Shown one piece after another: positions 37,996-46,737 of a stretch of 64,000 nucleotides of DNA. Below the pieces are notes generated by a model. That model did not search any database and was not told the origin of the DNA. It saw only the letters and a list, made by a program, of their open reading frames with translations. This stretch comes from Sphingomonas sp. 7/4-4. GTDB taxonomy: Bacteria; Pseudomonadota; Alphaproteobacteria; Sphingomonadales; Sphingomonadaceae. The position numbers and the translations under genes were made by a program. The stretch covers positions 4,282,001 to 4,346,000 of the forward strand of contig NZ_CP115960.1 in the NCBI RefSeq assembly GCF_027941955.1, written 5' to 3'. Positions within the stretch are counted from its first letter, which is position 1; every line of letters starts with the position of its first letter.

Positions 37996-38687
37996 TTAGT
38001 TCCCGGTATCCAGCGCATAGCCCGCCGAGCGGACCGTGCGGATGATGTCGGGGCGATCGCCATGGTTGATCGCTTTCCGGAGCCGCCGGATATGGACGTC
38101 GACGGTGCGCGATTCGATATCGCTGTCATGTCCCCACACCGCGTCGAGCAATCGCTCGCGCGAGAACACCCAGCCCGGATGCTCGAGGAAGTGCTTGAGC
38201 AGGCGGAACTCGGTCGGCCCGAGCGAGATCACGTCGCCACCGCGGCGAACCTTGTGCCCCACCGTGTCCATTTCGATATCCGCATAGCTAAGCGCCTCGC
38301 CGGCCAGCGCGGGACGCACGCGGCGCAGCACCGCGCCGACGCGGGCGACCAGCTCGCGAGGGAAAACGGCTTGGTGACATAATCGTCCGCGCCGGTCTCG
38401 AGCCCGCGCACGCGATCCTCTTCCTCGCCGCGCGCAGTGAGCATGATGATCGGGATATTGGCGGTCTCGGGCATGCGGCGCAGGCGGCGGCAGACCTCGA
38501 TGCCCGAAAGCCCCTCGACCATCCAGTCGAGCAGCACGATGTCAGGCGTCGCTTCCTTGGCGAGCAGCAGGGCCTCCTCGCCGTCGGGCGTGTGCTTGAC
38601 CTCGTAATCCTCGCGCTTGAAGTGCCATGTCACCAGTTCGGCGATCGCGGCGTCGTCCTCGACGAGAAGCATCTTAACTCGGGCCAT
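37996..38687 (-). CDS. phoB: Phosphate regulon response regulator PhoB (one frameshift)
   Basis: OmpR-type regulator, 230 aa after correction. Receiver with acidic pocket VEDD and phospho-acceptor Asp54 (DIVLLDWMVEG); conserved Lys in DDYVTKPFS. The C-terminal winged helix has HPGWVFSRERLLDAVWGHD and RTVDVHIRRLRKAI. One C is missing in the run 38360-38362, joining KPFS to RELVARVGAVLRR. Last gene of the phoR-pst-phoU-phoB operon; activated by PhoR on phosphate starvation. Confidence 0.95.
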
Positions 38688-38697
38688 AAGGGCGTCC

Positions 38698-39387
38698 TTA
38701 ACCAGCAGCCGCTTCGTCGGCCAGATAGCGGCCGGTCGCGGCGAAATATACCATCTCGGCGACGTTGGTCGCGTGATCGCCGATCCGCTCGATATTCTTG
38801 GCGACGAAGAGCAGATGCGCAACCTGGCTCACCGTGCGCGGATTCTCGACCATGAACGTCACCAGGGTGCGGAAGATGGAGTCATAGAAATCGTCGAGCG
38901 CCGTATCGCGCACGCAGATCTCCGCGGCGGCGGCGGCGTCGCGCGAGGCAAAGGCGTCGAGCACGTCGTGCACCATGTCGCTTGCCATCCGCGCCATCGC
39001 CGGCAGCAGCGACAGCGCCTCGATCCGCTCCTCACCCTCAGTGTGGATCAGCGGTACGCGCTTGGCGACGTTCTTGGCATAGTCGCCGATACGCTCGACC
39101 ACCGCGGCGATCTTGAGCGCGGCGATCACTTCGCGAAGGTCGTCGGCCATCGGCGCACGCAGCGCGATGACGCGGACGACGAGCTTCTCGACCTCGGCCT
39201 CGATAGCGTCGATCGCCTTGTCCTTCTTGCGGACCTTGTCGGCAAGCGCGGTGTCGCCGCGCTGGAGCGCCTTCATCGCGTCGTCGATCGCCTGTTCGGC
39301 AAGCCCGCCCATCTGGCTGATCAGCGCACGGAGCTGCTTGATGTCCGCGTCGAACGCCTTGACGGTATGTTCCTGACCCGTCGCCAT
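38698..39387 (-). CDS. phoU: Phosphate transport regulator PhoU
   Basis: 229 aa, two repeated three-helix bundles (HTVKAFDADIKQLRALISQM; the second half with AKNIERIGDHATNVAEMVYF). The E/D-x-x-R-x-G-D motifs of both repeats (VVERIGDYAKN, NIERIGDHATN) are the metal-binding sites. Links Pst transporter state to PhoR and restrains phosphate uptake. Confidence 0.96.
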   Translation of the reverse strand: MATGQEHTVKAFDADIKQLRALISQMGGLAEQAIDDAMKALQRGDTALADKVRKKDKAIDAIEAEVEKLVVRVIALRAPMADDLREVIAALKIAAVVERIGDYAKNVAKRVPLIHTEGEERIEALSLLPAMARMASDMVHDVLDAFASRDAAAAAEICVRDTALDDFYDSIFRTLVTFMVENPRTVSQVAHLLFVAKNIERIGDHATNVAEMVYFAATGRYLADEAAAG

Positions 39388-40155
39388 TTAGCCGTACCTT
39401 CCGGTGATATAGTCCTTGGTGCGCTCTTCGCGCGGCGTCGTGAAGATCTGGTCGGTCTCGCCATATTCCACGAGGGTGCCCAAGTGGAAGAAGGCTGTGC
39501 GCTGGCTCACCCGCGCCGCCTGCTGCATGTTGTGCGTGACGATGGCGATCGCATAGCGGCCGCGCAATTCGTGGATCAGCTCCTCGATCTTGGCGGTGGC
39601 GATCGGATCCAGCGCCGAGGCCGGCTCGTCCATCAGGATCACTTCGGGATCGACGGCGATCGCGCGGGCGATGCACAGCCGCTGCTGCTGCCCGCCGGAA
39701 AGCGCCGTGCCGCTGTCCTGCAGCCGGTCCTTCACTTCCTCCCAAAGGCCCGCCCGCTTGAGCGACCGCTCGACGATCGCCTCCAGCTCGCTCTTCGACG
39801 CCGCAAGCCCGTGGATGCGCGGGCCATAAGCGACATTCTCGAAGATCGACTTGGGGAAGGGGTTGGGCTTCTGGAACACCATGCCGACCCGGGCGCGCAG
39901 CTGGACCACGTCCATCGCCGAGGAATAGATATTCTCGCCGTCGAGCATGATGTCGCCGGTCACGCGCGCCGAGGCGATCGTGTCGTTCATCCGGTTGAGC
40001 GTGCGCAGGAAAGTCGATTTGCCGCAGCCCGACGGGCCGATGAACGCCGTCACCTTGTCCATGTCGATGTCGATCGACACGTCCTTCACGGCCTGCTTGT
40101 CGCCGTAGAAGACGCTCACGCCGCGGGCGGACATTTTGGAAGGAACGTCGATCAT
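39388..40155 (-). CDS. pstB: Phosphate ABC transporter ATP-binding protein
   Basis: 255 aa. Walker A GPSGCGKSTFLRTLNRMND, ABC signature LSGGQQQRLCIARA, Walker B VILMDEPASALDP, switch His in VTHNMQQA. ATG 40155 overlaps the pstA stop (TGATG). Cytoplasmic motor of the high-affinity PstSCAB system. Confidence 0.97.
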   Translation of the reverse strand: MIDVPSKMSARGVSVFYGDKQAVKDVSIDIDMDKVTAFIGPSGCGKSTFLRTLNRMNDTIASARVTGDIMLDGENIYSSAMDVVQLRARVGMVFQKPNPFPKSIFENVAYGPRIHGLAASKSELEAIVERSLKRAGLWEEVKDRLQDSGTALSGGQQQRLCIARAIAVDPEVILMDEPASALDPIATAKIEELIHELRGRYAIAIVTHNMQQAARVSQRTAFFHLGTLVEYGETDQIFTTPREERTKDYITGRYG

Positions 40156-41462
40156 CACCAGCGGGTCTCGAATTTGTTGCGAAGATAGATGGCCAGGCCG
40201 TTCATGGCGAGGAGGAAGACCAGCAGCACGATGATCGCGGCGCTGGTCTTCTCGACGAAGCCGCGGCTGACTTCGTCGGACCACAGGAAGATCTGCACCG
40301 GCAGCACCGTGGCGGGGTCGGTGAAGCCGCCCGGCGGCGTGACGATGAAGGCACGCATCCCGATCAGCAGGAGCGGCGCGGTCTCGCCCAGCGCGCGCGC
40401 CATGCCGATGATCGTGCCGGTCAGGATGCCGGGCATCGCGAGCGGCAGCACATGGTGGAACACCACCTGGATCGGGCTGGCGCCGATGCCGAGCGCCGCA
40501 TCGCGGATCGAGGGCGGCACCGCCTTGATCGCGTTGCGGCTGGCGATCACGATCACCGGCATGATCATCAGCGCGAGCGTCAGCCCGCCGACCAATGCCG
40601 CCGAGCGGGGCAGGAGCGGACCGAAGGTATAACCGAACAGGCTCCAGCTTCCGAGAAACACCGCGAGCCCGAGCAGGCCGAAGATGATCGAGGGCACCGC
40701 CGCGAGATTGTTGATCGAGACCTCGATCAAATCGGTCCAGCGGTTCTTCGGCGCATATTCCTCGAGATAGATCGCCGAAAGCACGCCGACCGGGAAGGCG
40801 ATCAGGAAGGTCACGGCCATCGTCAGCAGCGAACCCTTGAGCGCGCCCCAGATGCCGACCGCGACCGGATCGGTCGAATCGGATTCGTGCAGGAAATCCA
40901 TATTGAAGTGCCGCGACAGCGCGCCCGCTCGCTCGAGCTTCGCCACCGTCGCCTTGGCCTCGGCGTTACCGTCGCCGCGCATCGCCTGGTCGATCCCGGT
41001 CGAGGCGGGCACGTCGATGCTGATCTTGCGGTCGAGGATCGACGGATCCGCCTTGATCGCGTCGCGCACTCGCAGCCAGGCGTTCTCGGAGATGAAATCC
41101 TCGCCGCCCGCGCCGAATGCCGTCGCCGCTGCGCCTTTGACGGTATTCTCGAGCCCCGCGCCCGCCAGCGCGAGATCGGCGGCGGGCGTCCTGAGCTGAC
41201 CGCGCTCGATCAGCATTCCCGATGCGGGGAAATCGATCGGCAGCGCCACGTCGGTCCGCGTGAAGCCGCGCCAGCCGTTTGCGACCATCGTGATCAGCAG
41301 GAAGGCGAGGAACGCCGCCGACAGCGTCACCGCCGCCAGCCCGAAGAAGCGGAAGCGCCGCTCGCGGCCATAGCGCCGGCGGATGCGCTGCTGCATCGCC
41401 GCCGCGTTCCAGTCGGTCGGGGTGCGTTCCGGGCCAAGGGCAGAGGGAGCGGCGCTATTCAT
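40155..41462 (-). CDS. pstA: Phosphate ABC transporter permease PstA
   Basis: 435 aa, longer than the E. coli protein because of an inserted periplasmic region (about residues 60-195) after the first helix, as in other alphaproteobacteria. The C-terminal permease half carries the EAA loop ALGIGASPIQVVFHHVLPLA followed by MARALGETAPLLL. Pairs with PstC. Confidence 0.95.
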   Translation of the reverse strand: MNSAAPSALGPERTPTDWNAAAMQQRIRRRYGRERRFRFFGLAAVTLSAAFLAFLLITMVANGWRGFTRTDVALPIDFPASGMLIERGQLRTPAADLALAGAGLENTVKGAAATAFGAGGEDFISENAWLRVRDAIKADPSILDRKISIDVPASTGIDQAMRGDGNAEAKATVAKLERAGALSRHFNMDFLHESDSTDPVAVGIWGALKGSLLTMAVTFLIAFPVGVLSAIYLEEYAPKNRWTDLIEVSINNLAAVPSIIFGLLGLAVFLGSWSLFGYTFGPLLPRSAALVGGLTLALMIMPVIVIASRNAIKAVPPSIRDAALGIGASPIQVVFHHVLPLAMPGILTGTIIGMARALGETAPLLLIGMRAFIVTPPGGFTDPATVLPVQIFLWSDEVSRGFVEKTSAAIIVLLVFLLAMNGLAIYLRNKFETRW

Positions 41463-42831
41463 AGGCTTCCCGATATTTCTTCACGACGCGCAGCGCGACG
41501 ATGTTGAGCAGCAGCGTGATCACGAACAAGGTCAGGCCCAGCGCGAACGCCGCCAGGGTCTTCGGGCTGTCGAACTCGGATTCGCCGGTGAGCAGATCGA
41601 CGATCTGCTTGGTGACGGTGGTCGCGCTCTCGAACGGATTGAGCGTGATGTTGGCGGCACCCGAAGCGGCCATCACCACGATCATCGTCTCGCCGATCGC
41701 CCGGCTGACCGCGAGCAGCACGCCGGCAACCACGCCGGGCAGCGCGGCCGGAATCAGCACCTTCGAGATCGTCTCGCTGGTCGTCGCCCCCATCGCCAGG
41801 CTGCCGTCGCGCATCGCGGTCGGCACCGCCGCGATCGAATCGTCGGCCATGGACGAGACGAACGGGATGATCATCACCCCCATCACGAGGCCGGCGGCGA
41901 GCGCGCTCTCGGAGGAGGCATAGGTATAGCCGAACGACACCGCGAGGTCGCGCACGGCGGGGGCAACGGTGAGCGCGGCGAAGTAGCCGTAGACCACGGT
42001 CGGCACACCCGCGAGCATCTCCAGCGTCGGCTTCATCCATTTGCGCACCGTCGGCGCGGCATATTGGGTGAGGTAGATCGCGCTCATCAGCCCGAACGGG
42101 ATGGCGACGATCATCGCGATCACCGCGCCGATGAAGAATGTCCCCCAGAACAACGGCACCGCGCCCAGCGATTTGCCCGGATCGGCGGCGTCGATCACCT
42201 GCGGGCTCCAGTGCGTGCCGAACAGGAAATCGGTGATCGGCACCTGCTGGAAGAAGCGCAGCGACTCCCACAGCAGCGACAGGAAGATGCCCAGCGTGGT
42301 CAGAATCGCGATCAGCGACGCGACCAGCAGCAGCACCATCACGCCGCGCTCGACCTGGCTGCGCGCCTTGAAGCTCGCACGGACGCGGGTGAGGGCGAAG
42401 GCGGCGCCGGCAAAGGCAAGCAGGATCGCGACCCCGGTTCCCATCCAGCCATAGCGCGATTGCGCGGCGCGGGTGGGGGCGGCAAGCTGCTCGGCGACCG
42501 GATCGAAAGCCTTGGCGTCCACATCATTGGCCACCCGCTTGGCCTCCGCCAGCAGGGCATCGCGCTCGAACTCGAACTGGGGAAGCTGCGCCGCGGCGGG
42601 GTGCGCGAGCACCGCTTCCTTGACGAGCCCGGGACTGACGGCGCTCCACACCGCAACGAACAGCAAGGCGGGCAGCATCGTCCACATCGCGACATACATG
42701 CCGTGCTGGCCGGGCAGCGAATGGAGCCGCTTGGCGCCGCCCCGGTCGAAGCGATTGGCGCGTGCGCGGGCGGTCAGCCAGCCGATCAGCCCGAGCCCGG
42801 CGACGAGGAAAAGGAGGGTGAAGGCGTTCAC
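41455..42831 (-). CDS. pstC: Phosphate ABC transporter permease PstC
   Basis: 458 aa, again the long form with an N-terminal two-helix extension (FTLLFLVAGLGLIGWLTARA) before the conserved core. EAA loop MGATTSETISKVLIPAALPG and SRAIGETMIVVMAAS are in place. It overlaps pstA by eight bases and lies 10 bases after pstS. Confidence 0.95.
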   Translation of the reverse strand: MNAFTLLFLVAGLGLIGWLTARARANRFDRGGAKRLHSLPGQHGMYVAMWTMLPALLFVAVWSAVSPGLVKEAVLAHPAAAQLPQFEFERDALLAEAKRVANDVDAKAFDPVAEQLAAPTRAAQSRYGWMGTGVAILLAFAGAAFALTRVRASFKARSQVERGVMVLLLVASLIAILTTLGIFLSLLWESLRFFQQVPITDFLFGTHWSPQVIDAADPGKSLGAVPLFWGTFFIGAVIAMIVAIPFGLMSAIYLTQYAAPTVRKWMKPTLEMLAGVPTVVYGYFAALTVAPAVRDLAVSFGYTYASSESALAAGLVMGVMIIPFVSSMADDSIAAVPTAMRDGSLAMGATTSETISKVLIPAALPGVVAGVLLAVSRAIGETMIVVMAASGAANITLNPFESATTVTKQIVDLLTGESEFDSPKTLAAFALGLTLFVITLLLNIVALRVVKKYREAYE

Positions 42832-42840
42832 GACGTCATC

Positions 42841-43917
42841 TCAGTGCAGCCCCGCCGGATCCAGCGCGATCCGCTGCGCCAGGATCTGCGCCGAGTGCGC
42901 CCGCAGCGCATCGGGCGCGGCGATCAGTCCGCGCTGTGTCAGCTTGCCCTTCGGATTCCACATCGTCGCGTAGAGCGTCAGGAAGTCTGCCAGCCCCGGC
43001 ACTGCGCGCAGATGGCGCTTCTTGACGTAGAGGAACAGCGGCCGTGCGCCCGGATAGCTGCCGTCGGCGATCGTCGCATAGCTCGGCGCCACGCCTTCGA
43101 TCGGCACGCCGTGCAGTCGGTCGATATTCTCCTCGAGGTACGAATAGCCGAACACGCCGAGCGCGTTGGGATTGGCGGCAAGGCCCTGGACGATCAGATT
43201 GTCGTTCTCGCCCTTGTCGATATAGGGTCCATCGTCGCGGATACGCTTGCAGCGGCTGTCATAAGGCGCGGTATCCTTGGCCGCCTTGAGCGCCTTGGCC
43301 TCCGGGTCCGCGGCCACGCAGCCGGGCTCCATCACCAGCTCGACCAACGCGTCGCGGGTGCCGCTCGTCGCTGGCGGCCCCATCACCTGGATCGGTATCG
43401 CGGGGAGCGACGGATTGACGTCGCGCCACAGCCGCGCGGCGTTGGGCTTGCCCAGTGGATTGGCGGCGAGCGCCAGATAGACGTCCTTCTTGCTCAGCGT
43501 CAGCCGGGGCCCGTTATTCGCCTCGGCCAAAGCGACGCCGTCGACGCCGATTTGGACTTCGATAATCTCGCCGACGCCATTGGCCTGGCAGAGCTGATAT
43601 TCGGATTTCTTGATGCGGCGGCTGGCATTGGCGATGTCGGGGAACTCCCAGCCCACGCCTTCGCAGAAGCGCTTGAGGCCCGCGCCCGTGCCGATCGATT
43701 CGACCACCGGCGCCTTGCGCCCTCCGCCCTGATTGACGAAGGTCTCGGCGACTGCGGTGGTGAAGGGATAGACAGTCGACGAGCCGACGACGCGAATCTC
43801 GCGCGCCGTGTTGCTGTCGCAGCCGGCCAGCGTGAGCGCCGCCGCTGCAATCAGGGCCAACCTGCCGAAAATGTGCGAACTCCCCGCTTCACCCGAGTCG
43901 TGCGCCGCGGCACGCAA
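42841..43917 (-). CDS. pstS: Phosphate-binding lipoprotein PstS-like
   Basis: Periplasmic phosphate receptor anchored by a lipid: lipobox LTLAGC precedes DSNTAREIRVVGSSTVYPFT, a PstS opening, and MGPPATSGTRDALVELV forms part of the binding site. The start is unsettled. The frame opens at TTG 43917, giving an acidic 30-residue leader. A perfectly placed GGGGAG instead points at codon 43870-43872, which is ATT and would give a neat 18-residue lipoprotein signal. Either a rare start or one more base error is possible. Confidence 0.9.
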   Translation of the reverse strand: MRAAAHDSGEAGSSHIFGRLALIAAAALTLAGCDSNTAREIRVVGSSTVYPFTTAVAETFVNQGGGRKAPVVESIGTGAGLKRFCEGVGWEFPDIANASRRIKKSEYQLCQANGVGEIIEVQIGVDGVALAEANNGPRLTLSKKDVYLALAANPLGKPNAARLWRDVNPSLPAIPIQVMGPPATSGTRDALVELVMEPGCVAADPEAKALKAAKDTAPYDSRCKRIRDDGPYIDKGENDNLIVQGLAANPNALGVFGYSYLEENIDRLHGVPIEGVAPSYATIADGSYPGARPLFLYVKKRHLRAVPGLADFLTLYATMWNPKGKLTQRGLIAAPDALRAHSAQILAQRIALDPAGLH

Positions 43918-43936
43918 GCCGCGTGTCTTGCAAGTC

Positions 43937-43955
43937 GGTTACGCCTTTATGACAC
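43937..43955 (-). promoter_or_regulatory. Candidate Pho box upstream of pstS
   Basis: Minus-strand GTGTCATAAAGGCGTAACC resembles the PhoB consensus (CTGTCATA-A/T-rich-CTGTCAC), strongest in the first repeat. It overlaps the phoR stop codon and lies just before pstS, so PhoB could drive pst transcription from within the operon. Confidence 0.45.
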
Positions 43956-45166
43956 TCGTTGTACCGGCAGCAGGATAGTGACGGTGGTACCCTTGCCCAC
44001 CGCGCTGGCGATATCGAGCCGGCCGCGGTGCCGCTCGACGATGTGCTTGACGATGGCGAGGCCCAGGCCGGTGCCGCCCAGCGAGCGGCTCCGTCCGGAA
44101 TCGACGCGATAGAATCGCTCGGTCAGCCGGGGAGGTGCTGCGGTGGGATGCCTTCGCCTTCGTCCGAAACGGTCAGGCGCACCATCGCCTCGCCTTCGGG
44201 CTGTAGCGTCACGGTGACCGGCGTCGCGTCGCGGCCATATTTCATCGCGTTGCCGATGACGTTGTGGAGCAGCTGGCTGAGCTGGGTCGAATCGCCCGCC
44301 ACCGGCGCGACGTCGCTGATCTGCGTGACGAGATCGGCAGCACGCGGGCTGCCCGAAAGCTCGACGGTCACTTCCTCGATCAAGTCGGCCAGTTCCACAG
44401 CCTTGTCGGGGATGCGATATTTCTCGGCTTCGATCCGGCTGAGCGAGATCAAATCCTCGATCAGCCGCTGCATCCGCTGCGCCTCGCCGAACACGATCTT
44501 GAGGAAGCGGCCGCGCGTCTCGGGATCGTCGCCGGCATCCTCGCGCAGCGTCTCGACATAGCCGAGCATCGAGGCGAGCGGGGTGCGCAGCTCGTGGCTG
44601 GCATTGGCGACGAAGTCGACGCGCATCCTTTCGGCTGCATAGCTGCCGGTACGGTCGACCAGATGCACTACGCGGCGTCCGTCGCCAAGCGTATGTACCC
44701 GCATCTCCCAACGCTGGTCGCGCGTGCCGAGCCCGACGAGGTGGATCGGCGCGGCGGGGGCGCCATTGTCGGTGCGCATCAGCCGCTCGGCGGCGGCGGG
44801 ATGGCGGATCGCGACGCGGACGTCCTCGCCCAGCACATGCTGCCCCAGCAATTCGCGCGCGCCCTGATTCGCCGCCTCGACGCGGTTGTCGGCAATCACC
44901 AGCACCGGTTCGGCGATCGCCTCGATCACTTCGGCGATCGCAGGTTCGCTGTCGGCGGAAGGCATTGTGTGACCCGTCGCGGGGGCGTGCTCGTCGCCGC
45001 CGGTAGCCGCGATCAGCACCGCCGCCACGGCGCAGACCAGTACGACCAGGCTCGCCTGCACGTCGCCGTTCAGCAACAGGCTCACCCCTGCGGCGATGAC
45101 CGCGACGACGAGCGCCAGCGCTGTTCGGATCCCGGGGAAAGACGGCATGTGTCCCGTTCTAGGCAT
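43947..45166 (-). CDS. phoR: Phosphate regulon sensor histidine kinase PhoR (one frameshift)
   Basis: Membrane histidine kinase, 406 aa after correction. Two N-terminal helices (ALALVVAVIAAGVSLLL; SLVVLVCAVAAVLIAA), a PAS-like region (EVIEAIAEPVLVIADNRVEA), the H-box DFVANASHELRTPLASMLGY and the ATPase N, G1 and G2 boxes (NVIGNAMKYG, DEGEGIPP, GGTGLGLAIVKH). One C is missing in the run 44129-44132, joining PPQHLP to RLTERFYRVDSGRSRS. ATG 45148 is an alternative start. First gene of the phosphate operon. Confidence 0.94.
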
Positions 45167-45210
45167 GGATTTACGATTGCGAAAGCGCTGCTGGCGCAGG
45201 AGAAGGCACT

Positions 45211-45600
45211 ATGGCCGACGAAACCTCCGGACCCGTCGCTTCGCGCCGCCGTGCATTGATGCTCGGCGCGGTGGGCGCATCGGCGATCGTCTCGATCCGC
45301 CCCGCGCTCGCGCAGACCAGCGCCTCGGTGCTCAATTGCGAGATTCCGGTCCCCGATCCGGCACGCGCCGGCAGCTATATCGCTGCCGACGGCACACTGG
45401 TGCCCGCCGGCACGCCCGGCGCCTATCCACCGCCGGGAACCGCGTTCAAGGCCGAGGACGTGAAGCGCGCGCTCTCGGGCGGAACCTTGCCCGGCACCGA
45501 TTACGAACGCAGCCGCGCCTACACCAATTACATCCGCCGCCTCCAAACGGGCACCAGCGGCTTCACTTGCTTCGCATCGCTGCAGATGCCGCGCGGCTGA
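45211..45600 (+). CDS. Tat-signal protein linked to the HPr-rel-A module
   Basis: 129 aa. Twin-arginine signal SRRRALMLGAVGASAIVSI ending at ALAQ. The mature part is about 95 residues with two cysteines (LNCEIPVPDP and GFTCFAS), rich in Gly, Pro and Thr. I do not recognise the family. It starts a four-gene plus-strand cluster, four bases before the PqqD-like gene, so it probably belongs to the same system, perhaps as its substrate. Confidence 0.7.
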   Translation: MADETSGPVASRRRALMLGAVGASAIVSIRPALAQTSASVLNCEIPVPDPARAGSYIAADGTLVPAGTPGAYPPPGTAFKAEDVKRALSGGTLPGTDYERSRAYTNYIRRLQTGTSGFTCFASLQMPRG

Positions 45601-45604
45601 GGCC

Positions 45605-45889
45605 GTGACGGCACAACTTTACCGCGCCGCCGCGCCCGAGACGTTGCGCATCGTCCCGCTCGACGCGCTGACTCTGGTCTATCACCGCGCCTCGGGCATC
45701 ACGCATATCGTCGACACGCCGGTTCCCGAGATACTCGAGACGCTTTCCGCCGAGCCGCTCTCGGCACCTGACCTGCTCGCCCGGTTGGCGGACGCATTCG
45801 ACCTGGTCGATGCCGATCCCCTGGCGCTCGCGGTGCGTCTCGACGAACTCGCCGCCGTCGGCCTGGTGGAGCGGTTGTGCGCCATCTGA
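45605..45889 (+). CDS. HPr-rel-A system PqqD-family protein
   Basis: 94 aa, start GTG 45605. The fold pattern is PqqD-like: LDALTLVYHRASGITHIVDT, then a winged-helix-like part with LSAPDLLARLADAFDL and ELAAVGLVERL. PqqD-like proteins present peptide substrates to modifying enzymes (RRE function, established knowledge). It overlaps the HprK-related kinase gene by 13 bases. The substrate is unknown. Confidence 0.8.
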   Translation: MTAQLYRAAAPETLRIVPLDALTLVYHRASGITHIVDTPVPEILETLSAEPLSAPDLLARLADAFDLVDADPLALAVRLDELAAVGLVERLCAI

Positions 45890-46737
45890 CGCAGCTCCGC
45901 ATCGGTCCGGTGGGCTTTCGCGTCGGCAGTGACTGGCGTGCGCCGATCGCAGCGCTCGACGATCTCTACCGCGACTATCCCGCGCCCGAGGACGGCATCC
46001 CCGACTTCAACGTCCACCTCTTTGCCGCTCGCCCGTGGCGCCGTGTGCTGCGACCGTCGGTCCATATCGGTGGCGATTTCGTCATCCCCGATGCCGCGCC
46101 GCTGCCGCTCGCGCAGGGGTTGCTCGCCGCGGAGATGGGAATGAACCTGCAGATGGCGCTCGGCCAGCGCCGCTATCTGCTGCTCCACGCCTCTGCGGTC
46201 GAGCGCGACGGCAAGGCGCTGCTGATGACCGGCATGTCCGGCGCGGGCAAATCCACGCTCGCCGCATTGCTGATGGCGCAAGGCTGGCGGCTGATGGGTG
46301 ATGAGTTCGCCCTGCTCGATCCCGCGACCGGATTGATCCACGGCTTCCCACGATTGATCAGCCTCAAGAACGAGGCGATCGGCGTGATGGAGCGCGCACT
46401 GCCCAGCGCGCGCTTCGGGCCGGTGCTCGAAGGCACGCCCAAGGGCACGATCCGCCATCTCGTGCCCGATGCCCGCGCCATCGCCGCGATGGCCGAACCC
46501 GCCGAACCCCGGCTGATCCTGTTCCCGAGCTACGGCTTCGCGGCGGCCGAGCGCGACGTGCTGCCGAGCGAGACCTTCGTCCGCCTGACGCAAGCCTCGA
46601 CCAACTATGTCGCGCTCGCCGAACGCGGCTTCGATGCGCTCACCCGGCTGGTGCGCACCGTCCCGGCCCGCGCGCTCGATTATCCCGATACTGCGACTGC
46701 ACTCGCGCAGGTCGAGCGGCTGTGGGAGGCGGCATGA
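45877..46737 (+). CDS. HprK-related kinase A
   Basis: 286 aa, start GTG 45877. A paralogue of HPr serine kinase with the P-loop MTGMSGAGKSTLAALLM (about residue 115-130), a basic substrate-facing loop and the following WRLMGDEFALLD, in which Asp/Glu replace the HPr kinase signature. No HPr gene is adjacent. Relatives in lasso-peptide and other RiPP clusters phosphorylate the precursor peptide, and with the PqqD-like and nucleotidyltransferase neighbours a peptide-modifying role is more likely than sugar regulation. Inference only. Confidence 0.85.
   Translation: MRHLTQLRIGPVGFRVGSDWRAPIAALDDLYRDYPAPEDGIPDFNVHLFAARPWRRVLRPSVHIGGDFVIPDAAPLPLAQGLLAAEMGMNLQMALGQRRYLLLHASAVERDGKALLMTGMSGAGKSTLAALLMAQGWRLMGDEFALLDPATGLIHGFPRLISLKNEAIGVMERALPSARFGPVLEGTPKGTIRHLVPDARAIAAMAEPAEPRLILFPSYGFAAAERDVLPSETFVRLTQASTNYVALAERGFDALTRLVRTVPARALDYPDTATALAQVERLWEAA

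Noticed and set aside
41383..44112. A 909-residue open frame opposite pstA, pstC and pstS
   Set aside because: It is a high-GC antisense shadow. The opposite strand encodes intact Pst components with conserved motifs.
45877..46737. A classical HPr kinase/phosphorylase
   Set aside because: It lacks the HPr kinase signature and has no HPr or PTS genes beside it. The PqqD-like and nucleotidyltransferase neighbours mark the HPr-rel-A type.
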